From an uncultured Acidimicrobiales bacterium (lineage in GTDB: Bacteria; Actinomycetota; Acidimicrobiia; Acidimicrobiales; Bin134): a DNA stretch of 64,000 nucleotides. Positions 8,281 through 17,317 of this stretch are shown here, one piece after another (within the stretch, counting starts at the first letter, position 1; every line of letters begins with the position of its first letter). The position numbers and the translations under genes were made by a program. The stretch lies in the NCBI GenBank assembly GCA_951813555.1, contig OX638344.1, positions 1,612,001 to 1,676,000 of the forward strand, written 5' to 3'. The notes beneath the pieces were generated by a model, which saw only the letters and a program-made list of their open reading frames with translations, did not search any database and was not told where the DNA came from.

Positions 8281-11200
8281 TCAGGGGGCCTTGGCGAGGT
8301 CGGTCAGGCGGGAGCGGAACTTGGCGATGTTGGCCAGCTTGATGTTCTCGTAGCCTCGGACTAGGTCGGCGGACTCGGCTATGGCCTGGGCGGTTTGCAG
8401 GTCTTCGGGGGTGGTGGCGCCGTTGACTGCTTGGCGGAGAGCCGCTAGGTACTCGTCGGGCAGGCGGCGCTCCTCTTGGCGGACATGGGCTCGGCCGAAG
8501 GGGTCGAACGGCGAGCCCCGGAGGCGCTTGCCCTTGGCCAGCATCATCATCATCGGCCGCCAGCGTCCCACCGACAGGGCGATCTTGTCTTTGCGGCCCA
8601 ATGCCCGCAGGGTGGGCGGATGCAGCCGCCAGGCCAGCCGGTCGCCGGGCTCAGCGACGGCGATTGCCGGGGCGTGGCCGTCGGGGTCGAGCATCAGGCG
8701 GGCCACCTCGTACTCGTCTTTGTAGGCCATGAGCTTGAACAGACCGGCAGCTACCGCCGCGGTCAGCGCGGCCGAGCTCGGGTTCACCCGGCGCTCTACG
8801 GCGGCGAATTCGGCTACCCCGTCCAGATAGCGGCCGGCCAAGGGCCGGTTCTGGAACCGCACTATCTCGGAGGCGAACAACTCCAGGGCGGCGGCCAACA
8901 TTGTGTCCTGATGGACTAACTCGGCGATGCGGTCGCTCAGTTTCTGTCCTAGCACGGCCTGGTTGTCGCGGTCGGCAGACAGGTCTGATGGCGGGGTATC
9001 GTCGGGGGCAGTCACTGGGTGGCAAGCCACCGTTTCCTCCACCATGGGCTGGTCGGCCACCCACCAGCGGCCCCAGCGGAACGCGGCTGTGTTCAACTCC
9101 ACAGCCACGCCATTGAGCCCGATGGCGGTTTCCAGGGCCTCGGGCGACACCGGCAGCAGTCCAGACTGCACCGCCATGCCCACAACGAATACGTTGGCGC
9201 CCACAGCGTCGCCCACCAGCACTTGGGCCAAATCGGAAGCGCTGGCCCAGAACTGGGCGTCGGATCGAGTCTCGGCCTGCACCCGCTCAAGCAGTTCAGC
9301 GGCGGTGGGCATCTCCATTTCAGGATGAGCGGTCTTAGATCCCGGAGGCACAAGATCCAGCGATCCCACCACCGAGGTGCGGGAGGAGTCGGCCGCATCC
9401 AGGCCGGTGGGCGATGCCGCCACCAGCAGGTCGAAGGCCAGCAGCAAATCGGCCTGGCGATTGCCGAGCCGGTTGCTGCCCGAACGGCCATTCTGGGTTA
9501 TGCGAAGATCGCTGACCACCGGGCCGGCCTTCTGTGAAAGGCCAATTTGGTCGAGACCGTGAGTCCCGGACCCGTCCAACATGGCCGCGGTGCCGATGAG
9601 CTGTCCGGTGGTCACCACCCCGGTGCCGCCGATTCCGGTGATATGGATGTTCACGTCGTCGAGTGAGGGCTCCGGCGGGGTGGGGATGGGTGTCGGCGGC
9701 TCCGGCGGGCTGGTCGCCTCTATTGCGGAGGACTTGCGACGGCGGGGTCGCTTGGGTCGGGTAATGGTTATGAAGGCAGGGCAGTCTCCCTCCAAGCACG
9801 ACAAATCCACGTTGCAGCTGTCCTGGTCGATGGTGGTCTTGCGGCCGAACGGGGTGTCGAAGGGCTGGACCGACAGGCAGTTGGATACCTCGGCGCAGTG
9901 ACCGCACCCCTCGCACACGCGGTGGTTGATGGCCACTCGGGTCCGAGGCTGGCTGATTCGGCCCCGCTTGCGGTCTCGGCGCAACTCGGCGGCGCACCGC
10001 TGGTCGTGGATGAGCACGGTCACCCCGGAAACGGCGGCCAACTCCTGTTGGGCCTCGGCCAGCTCAGTGCGGTCTTTGACCAATACATCGGAGGGCAGTC
10101 CAAGGCCGCGGGTGCGGCCCGGGTCGTCGGAGGTGATGATGATGCGGGCCACTCCCTGGGCCAACAGCGAACTGCACACCTGGTTCAGAGGGATGCCGCC
10201 GGTGGGATCTTGTCCACCGGTCATGGCCACCGCTCCGTTCCACAACAGCTTGTAGGTGATGTTCACCCCGGCGGCGATGGCCGCGGTCATGGCCAGCTGG
10301 CCGGAGTGGAAGAACGTCCCGTCGCCCATGTTCTGTATCAAATGGGGCGTCTCCACGAAGGGTGCCATGCCGATCCATTGGGTGCCCTCGCTTCCCATGC
10401 AGGTGAGACCGGCGATGTCTCCGTACCGGGATTCGCCCCCCAGCAGAATCATGGTGTGGCAGCCGATGCCCGCGCCCACCACGGTGCCGGGGTCGGTCAC
10501 CGTGCTGCGGTTGTGAGGGCACCCCGAACAGAAGTAGGGGGTGCGGTTCACCGACAGGGGAATGCGCTCCCGCTTCGGGGGTTCCGGCGCCAGTTGGTCA
10601 GCCAGGCGGTTCAGGCGGTTGCGCAGTGGCCCGACCAGGTCGTCGGCGTGGAGGGCGCCGAAGCTCTTCACCAGGCGGCGGTCGTGCTCATCGAACTCGC
10701 CCACGATCCGAGGGTGATGGGATGTGTTGTAGAGGGCGTCTTTGACCCTCGACTCCACGTTGGGGGTCTTCTCCTCAATGACGAAGATCTCCTCCAGTCC
10801 TTTGGCAAACTGCCGGATGGTGGAGGCGTTGAAAGGGATGGGCAAACCCATGCGGAGCAGGCGGATCCCCGAATCGGCGATCTTGGCGTCTTCATCCAGT
10901 CCGATTGCCGCCAGCGCCTCGCGCACCTCCCAGTAGGTGATCCCCGAGGAGATGATCCCGATCCAAGCGTCAGGGGAGTCCACCACCACCCGGTTGAGGT
11001 GGTTCAACTCGGCGTATTCGAGGGCCAGGTTGGTGCGGACCTCCACGATCTCCCGCTCGATGTCCAGCGTGTAGGGGGTGAGCAGCCGGGGGTCGGGACG
11101 ATGCTGGTAGGGCGCACCCTCGTGCTGGGGAATGATCGGGCTGACCAGGTTGGGGTCGAGGTCCACGTTGGCCGACCCGTCGGCCACGTTGGCCACGATC

Positions 11201-11811
11201 TTCATGCCCACCCACAGGCCGGTGGCCCGGCTCATGGCGATGGCGTGGCGGCCCAGTTCCAGCACATCGCCGGGATCACCGGGGTAGAGGACGGGGATGT
11301 GCAGGTCGGCCAGCACCCCAGCCGATGTGGACGGCAGTGTGGAGGACTTGGCGTTGGGGTCGTCCCCGGCCAGCAGGATCACGCCGCCGGTGGGATGGGC
11401 ACCGGCGAACACCGCGTGGCGGATGGCGTCGGAGGCCCGGTCGACACCAGGGGCCTTTCCGTACCAGATGCCGACTACCCCGTCGTAGCGGGCATCGGGC
11501 CTCGATCCAGCGAGCTGGCTGCCCATCACCGCGGTAGCGGCATACTCCTCGTTGACCGACGGCCGCAGCACGACGTCGTTCTCCCCTGATTCTCGGACGG
11601 CCCGGGCCAGCGCGGAGTCGAGTCCACCCAGTGGCGAGCCGGGGTAGCCGGCGGCGAACGCTGCGGTGTTGAGGCCCGCGGCCCGGTCGGCTCGCAGCTG
11701 CTCGAGCGGGAGACGGGCCATGGCCTGGATGCCGGTTAGGAAGACGGTTCCGGAATCGTTGGTGAAGCGATCGGAGAGCCGGTAGCTGCGGTTCGACTCG
11801 GTGGCCGTCAT
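8281..11811 (-). CDS. Indolepyruvate ferredoxin oxidoreductase, fused single-chain form
   Basis: The enzyme oxidatively decarboxylates aryl-pyruvates such as indolepyruvate to aryl-acetyl-CoA, reducing ferredoxin, in aromatic amino acid breakdown. The 1176-residue chain carries the alpha-type pyrimidine/core domain (GYPGSPLGGLDSAL near residue 55), the TPP-binding domain (around residues 440 to 600, with YFCSGCPHNRSTV), and a cysteine-rich ferredoxin segment near 630 to 690 (CEGCGHCAEVSNC and CNVDLSCLEGDC). A gamma-type oxidoreductase domain (HITGIGGTGVVTTGQLIG) and a C-terminal tail follow. Length matches the single-chain bacterial form rather than the iorA/iorB split form. It lies on the same strand as the downstream-numbered CoA transferase gene, 65 bp apart, which could process the acyl-CoA. 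Confidence 0.9.
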   Translation of the reverse strand: MTATESNRSYRLSDRFTNDSGTVFLTGIQAMARLPLEQLRADRAAGLNTAAFAAGYPGSPLGGLDSALARAVRESGENDVVLRPSVNEEYAATAVMGSQLAGSRPDARYDGVVGIWYGKAPGVDRASDAIRHAVFAGAHPTGGVILLAGDDPNAKSSTLPSTSAGVLADLHIPVLYPGDPGDVLELGRHAIAMSRATGLWVGMKIVANVADGSANVDLDPNLVSPIIPQHEGAPYQHRPDPRLLTPYTLDIEREIVEVRTNLALEYAELNHLNRVVVDSPDAWIGIISSGITYWEVREALAAIGLDEDAKIADSGIRLLRMGLPIPFNASTIRQFAKGLEEIFVIEEKTPNVESRVKDALYNTSHHPRIVGEFDEHDRRLVKSFGALHADDLVGPLRNRLNRLADQLAPEPPKRERIPLSVNRTPYFCSGCPHNRSTVTDPGTVVGAGIGCHTMILLGGESRYGDIAGLTCMGSEGTQWIGMAPFVETPHLIQNMGDGTFFHSGQLAMTAAIAAGVNITYKLLWNGAVAMTGGQDPTGGIPLNQVCSSLLAQGVARIIITSDDPGRTRGLGLPSDVLVKDRTELAEAQQELAAVSGVTVLIHDQRCAAELRRDRKRGRISQPRTRVAINHRVCEGCGHCAEVSNCLSVQPFDTPFGRKTTIDQDSCNVDLSCLEGDCPAFITITRPKRPRRRKSSAIEATSPPEPPTPIPTPPEPSLDDVNIHITGIGGTGVVTTGQLIGTAAMLDGSGTHGLDQIGLSQKAGPVVSDLRITQNGRSGSNRLGNRQADLLLAFDLLVAASPTGLDAADSSRTSVVGSLDLVPPGSKTAHPEMEMPTAAELLERVQAETRSDAQFWASASDLAQVLVGDAVGANVFVVGMAVQSGLLPVSPEALETAIGLNGVAVELNTAAFRWGRWWVADQPMVEETVACHPVTAPDDTPPSDLSADRDNQAVLGQKLSDRIAELVHQDTMLAAALELFASEIVRFQNRPLAGRYLDGVAEFAAVERRVNPSSAALTAAVAAGLFKLMAYKDEYEVARLMLDPDGHAPAIAVAEPGDRLAWRLHPPTLRALGRKDKIALSVGRWRPMMMMLAKGKRLRGSPFDPFGRAHVRQEERRLPDEYLAALRQAVNGATTPEDLQTAQAIAESADLVRGYENIKLANIAKFRSRLTDLAKAP

Positions 11812-11876
11812 GTGGAGGTCAGTCTAGGAGCAAGAGCGGGCAACGGTGTTGGGCAATTCGACCATCAAGTCGATAA

Positions 11877-14312
11877 TCAGACAGCAGGACTGGCAGGCGC
11901 GAACGCCGGGCGGGTGCCGATGATCTGGGCGGCCTCGAGGCGGGCCAGATCATCGTCGTCCACCCCGAGCAGGCCGCCCAGCACCTCGGCGTTGTGCTCG
12001 CCCAGGGTGGGGGCAGGGCGGGTGAACCAGCGATCGGGCTGACGGCCGAATCGCACCGGGAAGGCCGGGAAGCGGTGAGTGCCGGCCAGGGGATGCTCTA
12101 CTGCTTCGTAGAAGCCGCGGGCGTTCACCTGGGGATTGCGATCGCCCCCCCGGCTCATCTCCAACTCCGCGGCGGGCACGCCGAATGAGTTGAGCCGCTC
12201 GACCACGTCGGAGGCTGCGAGGTCGGCACACCAACGGCTGAGCCGCTGGTCGAAGGCATGGCGGGCAGCGAAGCGGTCGGCCAGAGCCGCTGAGGCCGGC
12301 ACCTGGTCAAGCTCCAGTTCGGGCACAGCCGCCAGCAGTTGCTCCCAGTGCTGGTCTGTCTCCACCGACAGCGCGATCTGCTGCCCGTCCGAGCAGGCGT
12401 ACACCCCTTGGGGGCAGGCATGCCGGTGGTGGTTGGCTTCCCGCGACATGAGATGGCCGGTAGCCGAATGCTCCACAACCTGCTCGGCGGCCGCGTTTAG
12501 CGCGGTCTCAACCATGGTGGCCTCCACGAAGCTGCCCTGACCGGTGCGCTCCCGGGCGTGCAGGCCGCAGATCACCGCGTAGGCCGCGTGCAACCCGGCC
12601 AATGGATCGGAGGGGCCTCGGGCCAGTTGGGGCGCGGTGTCGGGGTAGCCGCTCAGCCAGCACATACCGCTGACCTGCTCCATGGTTTGGGCGAATCCAA
12701 CCCTGTCTCGCCACGGCCCGTCCAACCCGAATGCCGGCATCCGCACCATCACCAGCCGGGGGTTCAGGGTGCTGACCGTGTCCCAGTCCAGCCCGAACTG
12801 GTCGATGACCCGGGGAGAGAAGTTCTCCACCAGGGCATCGGAGACCTCGATGAGCCGGTGTAGCAATTCCATGCCCTCTGGTCGGGTCAGGTCCAAGGTC
12901 ACCGACCGCTTGCCCACGTTGGCATGGTGGAAGGTGGGGCCGAACTCCCACCAGGAGTCGTCGGCCGGGGTGCGGGCCGAGCCGAACCTCATTCCGTCGG
13001 GTCGCTGCACCGACTCGATATGGATGACGTCGGCCCCCAGTGTGGCCAGCACCAGCGTCCCGTAGGGGCCAGCCCAGAATGCGGTCATGTCCACCACTCG
13101 GACCCCCTCCAGGGGAAGGGCATCGGCCGAAGCCGCCGGATCGGTACCCAATCCCCGCGCTGAGATGCTTGATTCGGTATCGGCCTCTCGTTGACCCAGA
13201 ACCTCGTCGGTGTGCTGCCCCAGGCGAGGAGCGGTTCGAAAGGCGACCGAGGGATGGTTGTTGTTGCGGTAGGGAACTCGGGGTTGGACGAATCCACCGC
13301 CTGGGTTGGTCACATACACCCCCCGCTGGGCGAATTGGTCGAAATCCGGCAGATTGGCGCCGTTTCCGATGGGGGCCACCGGGATGCGCAGCAAAGTGGC
13401 CTCGTGTACCACCTCTTCGGTGGTGCGAGCCGAGGTCCACTCCCGGATGGTCTCGGCGATTGAATCTCCGGCGGCGATGCGCCCGCCCATGGTGGCCAGC
13501 TGGGGATCGTTGGCCCACTCCGGTTGGCCGACCAGCACGGTGAAGTCCTGCCACTGCTGGCCGGTGAACACGCAGAATCCGACGTAGCCGTCCCGGGTGG
13601 GTTCGACTGAAGGCACCTCCAGCAGGGCTTTGGTGTCGTAGTCGTTGGTGAACGAACCCCACAGGGTCTGCACGTTGGTGCAGGTTGGGGTAATGGTCTC
13701 CAGCAGCGAGAGATCCACGTGGTCGCCCTTCCCGGTGCGCCGGGCCCGGCGCAGAGCGGCGACAGCCGCCACCGCGGCAGTCAACCCGCCCATCCATTCC
13801 CCGATGCGCCCACCGGCGTTGAACGGGACCCGCCCCGGCTGGCCCCGAGTGGTGGTCGATCCGGCGATGGCCATAAGCGTGAATTCGTTGGCCGGACGTT
13901 GGCTCCAAGGGCCTCCCCGCCCGAAGTTGGACACCGACACCATGGTGGCGTCGGGCCTTCGGTCTGCCAGTGCCTCCCAGCCCACCCCCAAGGCCTCGAG
14001 CTCGCCGGGCTCGGACCGCTCCATCACCAGTTCGGCGGTGGCGTACAACTCCAGTAGCCGGTCGCGCCCCTTCGCCGTCCGGTAGTCCAGCACCACTCCC
14101 CGCTTGGTGGTGTTCAAGAACCCGAATAGCGGACCGTGGTCGTCGATGGGGGCGAAGGAGGCCGAATAGCCCCGCAGCGGGTCGCCCTCGGGCAGCTCCA
14201 CCTTCACCACATCAGCCCCGGCATCGGCCAGCAGTTTGGTGGCGTACCCCCCAGCGATGCCCCAACCCAGGTCAACTACCCGAACCCCGTCCAATGTTGA
14301 CCGCCCACCCAT
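11877..14312 (-). CDS. Class III CoA transferase with two tandem CaiB/BaiF domains
   Basis: The protein is expected to move CoA between organic acids through aspartyl-CoA intermediates. Its 811 residues hold two complete family III domains: one from about residue 5 (LDGVRVVDLGWGIAGGYATKLLADAGADVVKVE) and one from about 400 (LEGVRVVDMTAFWAGPYGTLVLATLGADVIHIE). The two halves are about as similar as distant paralogs, so this is an old fusion or internal duplication rather than a recent one. The protein probably acts as an internal pseudo-dimer. Substrate is not readable; the adjacent indolepyruvate oxidoreductase hints at aryl or branched acyl-CoAs. It is divergent from folE with a 43-bp gap. 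Confidence 0.87.
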   Translation of the reverse strand: MGGRSTLDGVRVVDLGWGIAGGYATKLLADAGADVVKVELPEGDPLRGYSASFAPIDDHGPLFGFLNTTKRGVVLDYRTAKGRDRLLELYATAELVMERSEPGELEALGVGWEALADRRPDATMVSVSNFGRGGPWSQRPANEFTLMAIAGSTTTRGQPGRVPFNAGGRIGEWMGGLTAAVAAVAALRRARRTGKGDHVDLSLLETITPTCTNVQTLWGSFTNDYDTKALLEVPSVEPTRDGYVGFCVFTGQQWQDFTVLVGQPEWANDPQLATMGGRIAAGDSIAETIREWTSARTTEEVVHEATLLRIPVAPIGNGANLPDFDQFAQRGVYVTNPGGGFVQPRVPYRNNNHPSVAFRTAPRLGQHTDEVLGQREADTESSISARGLGTDPAASADALPLEGVRVVDMTAFWAGPYGTLVLATLGADVIHIESVQRPDGMRFGSARTPADDSWWEFGPTFHHANVGKRSVTLDLTRPEGMELLHRLIEVSDALVENFSPRVIDQFGLDWDTVSTLNPRLVMVRMPAFGLDGPWRDRVGFAQTMEQVSGMCWLSGYPDTAPQLARGPSDPLAGLHAAYAVICGLHARERTGQGSFVEATMVETALNAAAEQVVEHSATGHLMSREANHHRHACPQGVYACSDGQQIALSVETDQHWEQLLAAVPELELDQVPASAALADRFAARHAFDQRLSRWCADLAASDVVERLNSFGVPAAELEMSRGGDRNPQVNARGFYEAVEHPLAGTHRFPAFPVRFGRQPDRWFTRPAPTLGEHNAEVLGGLLGVDDDDLARLEAAQIIGTRPAFAPASPAV

Positions 14313-14355
14313 GAGTTTGTGAGGCTACCTGAGTTGCGAACTACCGTCGTGGCCG

Positions 14356-14940
14356 ATGGGCGACGACAAGAAGGCCAAGGTGGACCAGCCTCGGATCGAG
14401 GCCGCAGTGCGGGAAATCCTGGCTGCCATCGGCGAAGACCCCAATCGAGACGGACTGTTGGACACCCCGGGACGGGTGGCTCGCATGTACGCCAAGATCT
14501 GCGAGGGGCTCCACGAAGACCCCGCCTCTCACTTGACGCGCCAGTTCGAGGCCGACCACGACGAGATGATCCTGGTGCGCGACATCCCCCTGTACTCACT
14601 GTGCGAGCACCACCTCATTCCGTTTCTGGGCAAGGCCCACGTGGGCTACATCCCCAACAAGGACGGATGCATCACCGGGTTGTCCAAGCTGGCCCGGGTG
14701 GTGGAGGGCTACGCCCGGATGCCCCAAGTGCAGGAGAGGCTCACCACCCAGATCGCTGACGCCATCGAAGGCGCTCTCGACCCCCGGGGGGTTCTCGTTG
14801 TGGTGGAGGCCGAGCACCTGTGCATGTCGATGCGGGGCATCCGCAAACCGGGGGCCAACACGGTCACCTCGGCGGTGCGGGGCCTTTTCCGCACCGATAT
14901 CGCCACTCGAGCCGAGGCGATGAGGTTCATCGACCGCTAG
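14356..14940 (+). CDS. folE: GTP cyclohydrolase I
   Basis: Converts GTP to 7,8-dihydroneopterin triphosphate, the first step of folate synthesis. The 194-residue protein shows the full family signature: [12 protein letters not shown] near the N-terminus, the zinc-binding [10 protein letters not shown] around residue 76, GKAHVGYIP, and the second zinc Cys in [10 protein letters not shown]. It opens the folate block folE-folP-folB-folK. Its last codons (RFIDR-stop) are echoed 66 bp downstream. The start ATG is used because HPPK-like spacing and family length fit; no strong ribosome site is visible. Confidence 0.95.
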   Translation: MGDDKKAKVDQPRIEAAVREILAAIGEDPNRDGLLDTPGRVARMYAKICEGLHEDPASHLTRQFEADHDEMILVRDIPLYSLCEHHLIPFLGKAHVGYIPNKDGCITGLSKLARVVEGYARMPQVQERLTTQIADAIEGALDPRGVLVVVEAEHLCMSMRGIRKPGANTVTSAVRGLFRTDIATRAEAMRFIDR

Positions 14941-15004
14941 AGACCGTTCAGAAATCCCCTTTGTCTTTCAGTGGGGATAGCCGCCAGAGAGTTCATCGAC
15001 CGCT
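14925..15004 (+). repeat. 14-bp repeat echoing the folE stop region, 66 bp apart
   Basis: GTTCATCGACCGCT is found at 14925-14938, ending folE (codons F-I-D-R then TAG), and exactly again at 14991-15004, where the same reading gives F-I-D-R then TGA. The intervening and flanking bases are not clearly alike. An exact 14-mer this close is very unlikely by chance. Confidence 0.75.
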
Positions 15005-15069
15005 GAAATCCGATTCCGAAGGGGTGTTCTGTCTAGGGGAGCCTGGAGACACAGGGGTACTCTGAGGCT

Positions 15070-15867
15070 GTGAAGTCAGCAATAGCAGGGCCAATGGTCA
15101 TGGGCATCGTCAACGTGACTCCTGACTCGTTTTTCGACGGGGCCCGGTTCTTCACACCCGAGGCGGCAGTGGCTAGAGGCCGCCAGCTATTCGACGAGGG
15201 AGCCGCCGTGGTGGATGTGGGCGGTGAGTCCACCCGCCCCGGGGCTGAACCAGTACCGGTGGAAGAAGAGCTGGCTCGTGTGGTGGACGTAGTGGCCGGA
15301 CTGGCTCCCCATGGCCGGGTGTCCATCGACACCACGAAGCCACAAGTAGCCCGCGCCGCGGTAGCTGCGGGAGCCGAGATCCTCAACGACGTCTCAGCGT
15401 CCATGCATGAGGTGGCCGCTGAATTGAACGTGACCTGGATAGCCGTCCACCGACAGGGCACCCCAGCCACCATGCAGATCGCACCCCAATACGGCGATGT
15501 GGTTGCCGAGGTGGCCAACCATCTGGCCGCGGCGGTCGAGCGGGGACTGGCTGCTGGGGTTCCGGAGGTCTGTATAGATCCGGGAATCGGTTTCGGCAAG
15601 ACCACCGATCACAATCTGGAGTTGCTGGCCAACTTGAGGCAGCTCACTGCTGGGGGAGCACCCGTGGTGGTTGGAGCCAGCCGCAAGCGTTTCATCGGGG
15701 AGCTTCACTCCAGAAGCGACGGTTGCAGCCTGGAAGACGTCCCGACCGACGACCGGCTTGAGGGGTCGGTGGCCGCCGCGGTCTGGGCATTCGCCCAGGG
15801 GGCGGCGGCCGTCCGGACTCACGACGTCGCATCCACTATGGGGGCCATGAAGGTGGCGGCGGCATGA
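15070..15867 (+). CDS. folP: Dihydropteroate synthase
   Basis: Condenses dihydropterin pyrophosphate with p-aminobenzoate to give dihydropteroate; it is the sulfonamide target. The 265-residue protein shows VMGIVNVTPDSFFDG at residues 10 to 24, VDVGGESTRPGAEPV near 55, a DPGIGFGKTTDHNL phosphate-binding region near 177, and GASRKRFIGEL near 200. The GTG at 15070 leaves a standard N-terminus. The 4-nt ATGA overlap with the following gene shows translational coupling. Confidence 0.95.
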   Translation: MKSAIAGPMVMGIVNVTPDSFFDGARFFTPEAAVARGRQLFDEGAAVVDVGGESTRPGAEPVPVEEELARVVDVVAGLAPHGRVSIDTTKPQVARAAVAAGAEILNDVSASMHEVAAELNVTWIAVHRQGTPATMQIAPQYGDVVAEVANHLAAAVERGLAAGVPEVCIDPGIGFGKTTDHNLELLANLRQLTAGGAPVVVGASRKRFIGELHSRSDGCSLEDVPTDDRLEGSVAAAVWAFAQGAAAVRTHDVASTMGAMKVAAA

Positions 15868-16421
15868 AAGGCAAGTGGGCGGCAGGCATTCGTCCCCGGA
15901 ACTTCTACTGGATCATGAAGGACCGGCTCGCGATCTGCGAGCGCCCGGGAGGCCGGGGGGAGAGCCACCGGCGAGTCCGGCGTACCGAGGAGATCAACTG
16001 GATTCGCCAACAGGGATTCACCCGGGTGGTGTCGTTGATCCCGTCCACCCACAACCTCCACAACTACAGCGAGCAGAACATCGCTTGGAGCCACTGGCCC
16101 ATAGCCGACAACGAGGACTACCGGTTGTGGCTCGAACCGCTCTTCGCAGAGTTGCACTCTCTGCTGGCCAGCGGGGAGAAGCTGCTGGTTCACCGCCGTG
16201 CACTGGGAGACGTGGTGTGCGGGTTCGTGGCCGGATACCTGCTGTGGACCGGGATGGTTCCCAGCGAATCGCAGGCGGTGGTGGTGGTGGAGAAGATGAC
16301 CGAACGCCCCATTGGATCGGTGGGCCGCCGCATCGTCAACGCTGCCGCCGCCCTCCCTGAGCCGGAGGCGCATCTTTCGGCCGTCCTTGAGGACGAACAG
16401 GAGTCCAGCGGAGATGACTGA
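15864..16421 (+). CDS. Dual-specificity-phosphatase-like protein lacking the catalytic cysteine
   Basis: A 185-residue protein coupled to folP by an ATGA overlap and followed by folB. The middle portion looks like a protein tyrosine/dual-specificity phosphatase fold: the segment INWIRQQGFTRVVSLIPS, then EDYRLWLEPLFAELHSLL, then GEKLLVHRRALGDVVCGF. Active phosphatases have HCxxGxxRS at this point; here Cys is Arg and the phosphate-binding Arg is replaced, so hydrolysis by the normal mechanism is not possible. It may be a phospho-ligand-binding or scaffolding protein, or the resemblance may be structural only. Its placement inside a folate operon suggests a cofactor-linked role, which is inference. 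Confidence 0.6.
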   Translation: MKGKWAAGIRPRNFYWIMKDRLAICERPGGRGESHRRVRRTEEINWIRQQGFTRVVSLIPSTHNLHNYSEQNIAWSHWPIADNEDYRLWLEPLFAELHSLLASGEKLLVHRRALGDVVCGFVAGYLLWTGMVPSESQAVVVVEKMTERPIGSVGRRIVNAAAALPEPEAHLSAVLEDEQESSGDD

Positions 16422-16513
16422 GGATTGCCTGCGCTTGAAGGGCCTCCGAGATTGTTCCGCGGGATTGGGCGGGCCGGGATGACCGAGGATCGCCTGCAAC
16501 TTCGCAGCCTTCG
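16414..16513 (+). repeat. Imperfect duplication of the folB start, 65 bp apart
   Basis: The bases from 16414 (ATGACTGAGGATTGCCTGCG) closely match those from 16479 (ATGACCGAGGATCGCCTGCA), the folB start, and similarity continues for about 36 bp (LRLKGLR versus LQLRSLR). The upstream copy opens a 22-codon frame whose TGA overlaps the folB ATG, and its ATG overlaps the end of the preceding gene. It may act as a short leader peptide that couples translation, or be a relic of a tandem duplication. Confidence 0.65.
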
Positions 16514-16847
16514 AGTAATGGCTCTGTGCGGAGCGCTTGCCGAGGAGAGGGTCCGGGCTCAGCCATTCGAGCTGGATGTCGACATCGGTGCGGATCTGGC
16601 GCCGTCAGGTCGAACCGACGACTTGGGCGACACCATCGACTACGGAGAGGTGTGCGCGGCGGTGTGCGCGGCGGCCGAAAGCGGGCAGTTCACCCTCATG
16701 GAGGCCATGGCCCAGAGGGTGGCCGAGGTTTGCCTGGAGACTGACCGACGGGCGCAGTGGGTCACCGTCGAGGTCCGAAAGCTGCGGCCCCCGGTGCCCC
16801 AGCACTTGTCCACCAGCGGGGTCCGCATCACCCGCGCTCGCCAATGA
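16479..16847 (+). CDS. folB: Dihydroneopterin aldolase
   Basis: Cleaves dihydroneopterin to hydroxymethyl-dihydropterin and glycolaldehyde. The 122-residue protein carries the family pattern: LQLRSLRVMALCGALAEERVRAQPFELDVDI at the N-terminus, DDLGDTIDYGEVC near residue 46, FTLMEAMAQRVAEVCL near 70 and VTVEVRKLRPPVP near 92. The ATG at 16479 is chosen because the product begins at the family's usual position; an earlier in-frame start at 16425 would add 18 non-conserved residues. It overlaps folK by 4 nt. Confidence 0.92.
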   Translation: MTEDRLQLRSLRVMALCGALAEERVRAQPFELDVDIGADLAPSGRTDDLGDTIDYGEVCAAVCAAAESGQFTLMEAMAQRVAEVCLETDRRAQWVTVEVRKLRPPVPQHLSTSGVRITRARQ

Positions 16848-17317
16848 CCAGGGCTTTTCTGGGCCTTGGATCCAACTTGGGGGATCGATTGGGCTATCTC
16901 AAAGCCGCAGTGGCCTCCATTGGCGACTGCGTCGCCGTCTCCGGGGTATACGAGACCGATCCGGTGGGCGGTCCCGACCAGGGCCACTATCTGAATGCGG
17001 TGGCCGAACTGGACACCAGCCGTTCGGCTCGGGATCTCTTGGAGCTGTGCTGGGCATTGGAGGCATCGGCCGAGCGAGTGCGGGAAGTGCGCTGGGGTCC
17101 CCGGACGCTGGATGTCGATGTTCTGTGGGTGGACGGGGAGACAGTGGACGAGCCCGATCTGGTGGTGCCCCATCCCCGCATGTTGGAGCGTGCGTTTGTG
17201 ATGATGCCTCTCGGCGAGCTGGCCCCCGACCTGGCTGAGGGCTGGACCGATCCCAAAACCGGCGGTTGCCACCGCCGAGGCGATTGGGACGAGCTCACTG
17301 CCGGGGTGTCCCGATGA
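16844..17317 (+). CDS. folK: 6-hydroxymethyl-dihydropterin pyrophosphokinase (HPPK)
   Basis: Transfers pyrophosphate from ATP to hydroxymethyl-dihydropterin, feeding folP. The 157-residue protein starts MTRAFLGLGSNLGDR, the standard HPPK start, and has YETDPVGGPDQGHYLNAVAEL and the signature RWGPRTLDVDVLWVDG with the two magnesium-binding aspartates. The start ATG overlaps the folB stop (ATGA) and its own TGA overlaps the panC ATG, so folB-folK-panC are translated as a coupled series. Confidence 0.94.
   Translation: MTRAFLGLGSNLGDRLGYLKAAVASIGDCVAVSGVYETDPVGGPDQGHYLNAVAELDTSRSARDLLELCWALEASAERVREVRWGPRTLDVDVLWVDGETVDEPDLVVPHPRMLERAFVMMPLGELAPDLAEGWTDPKTGGCHRRGDWDELTAGVSR

Noticed and set aside
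9898..11589. A 563-codon plus-strand open frame opposite the indolepyruvate ferredoxin oxidoreductase
   Set aside because: It is the shadow of a GC-rich gene on the other strand, with low-complexity His/Gly/Val-rich translation and no recognisable domain.
14954..14978. Possible terminator hairpin after folE (ATCCCC...GGGGAT)
   Set aside because: Only six pairs with a 13-base loop and no T tract, too weak to call.
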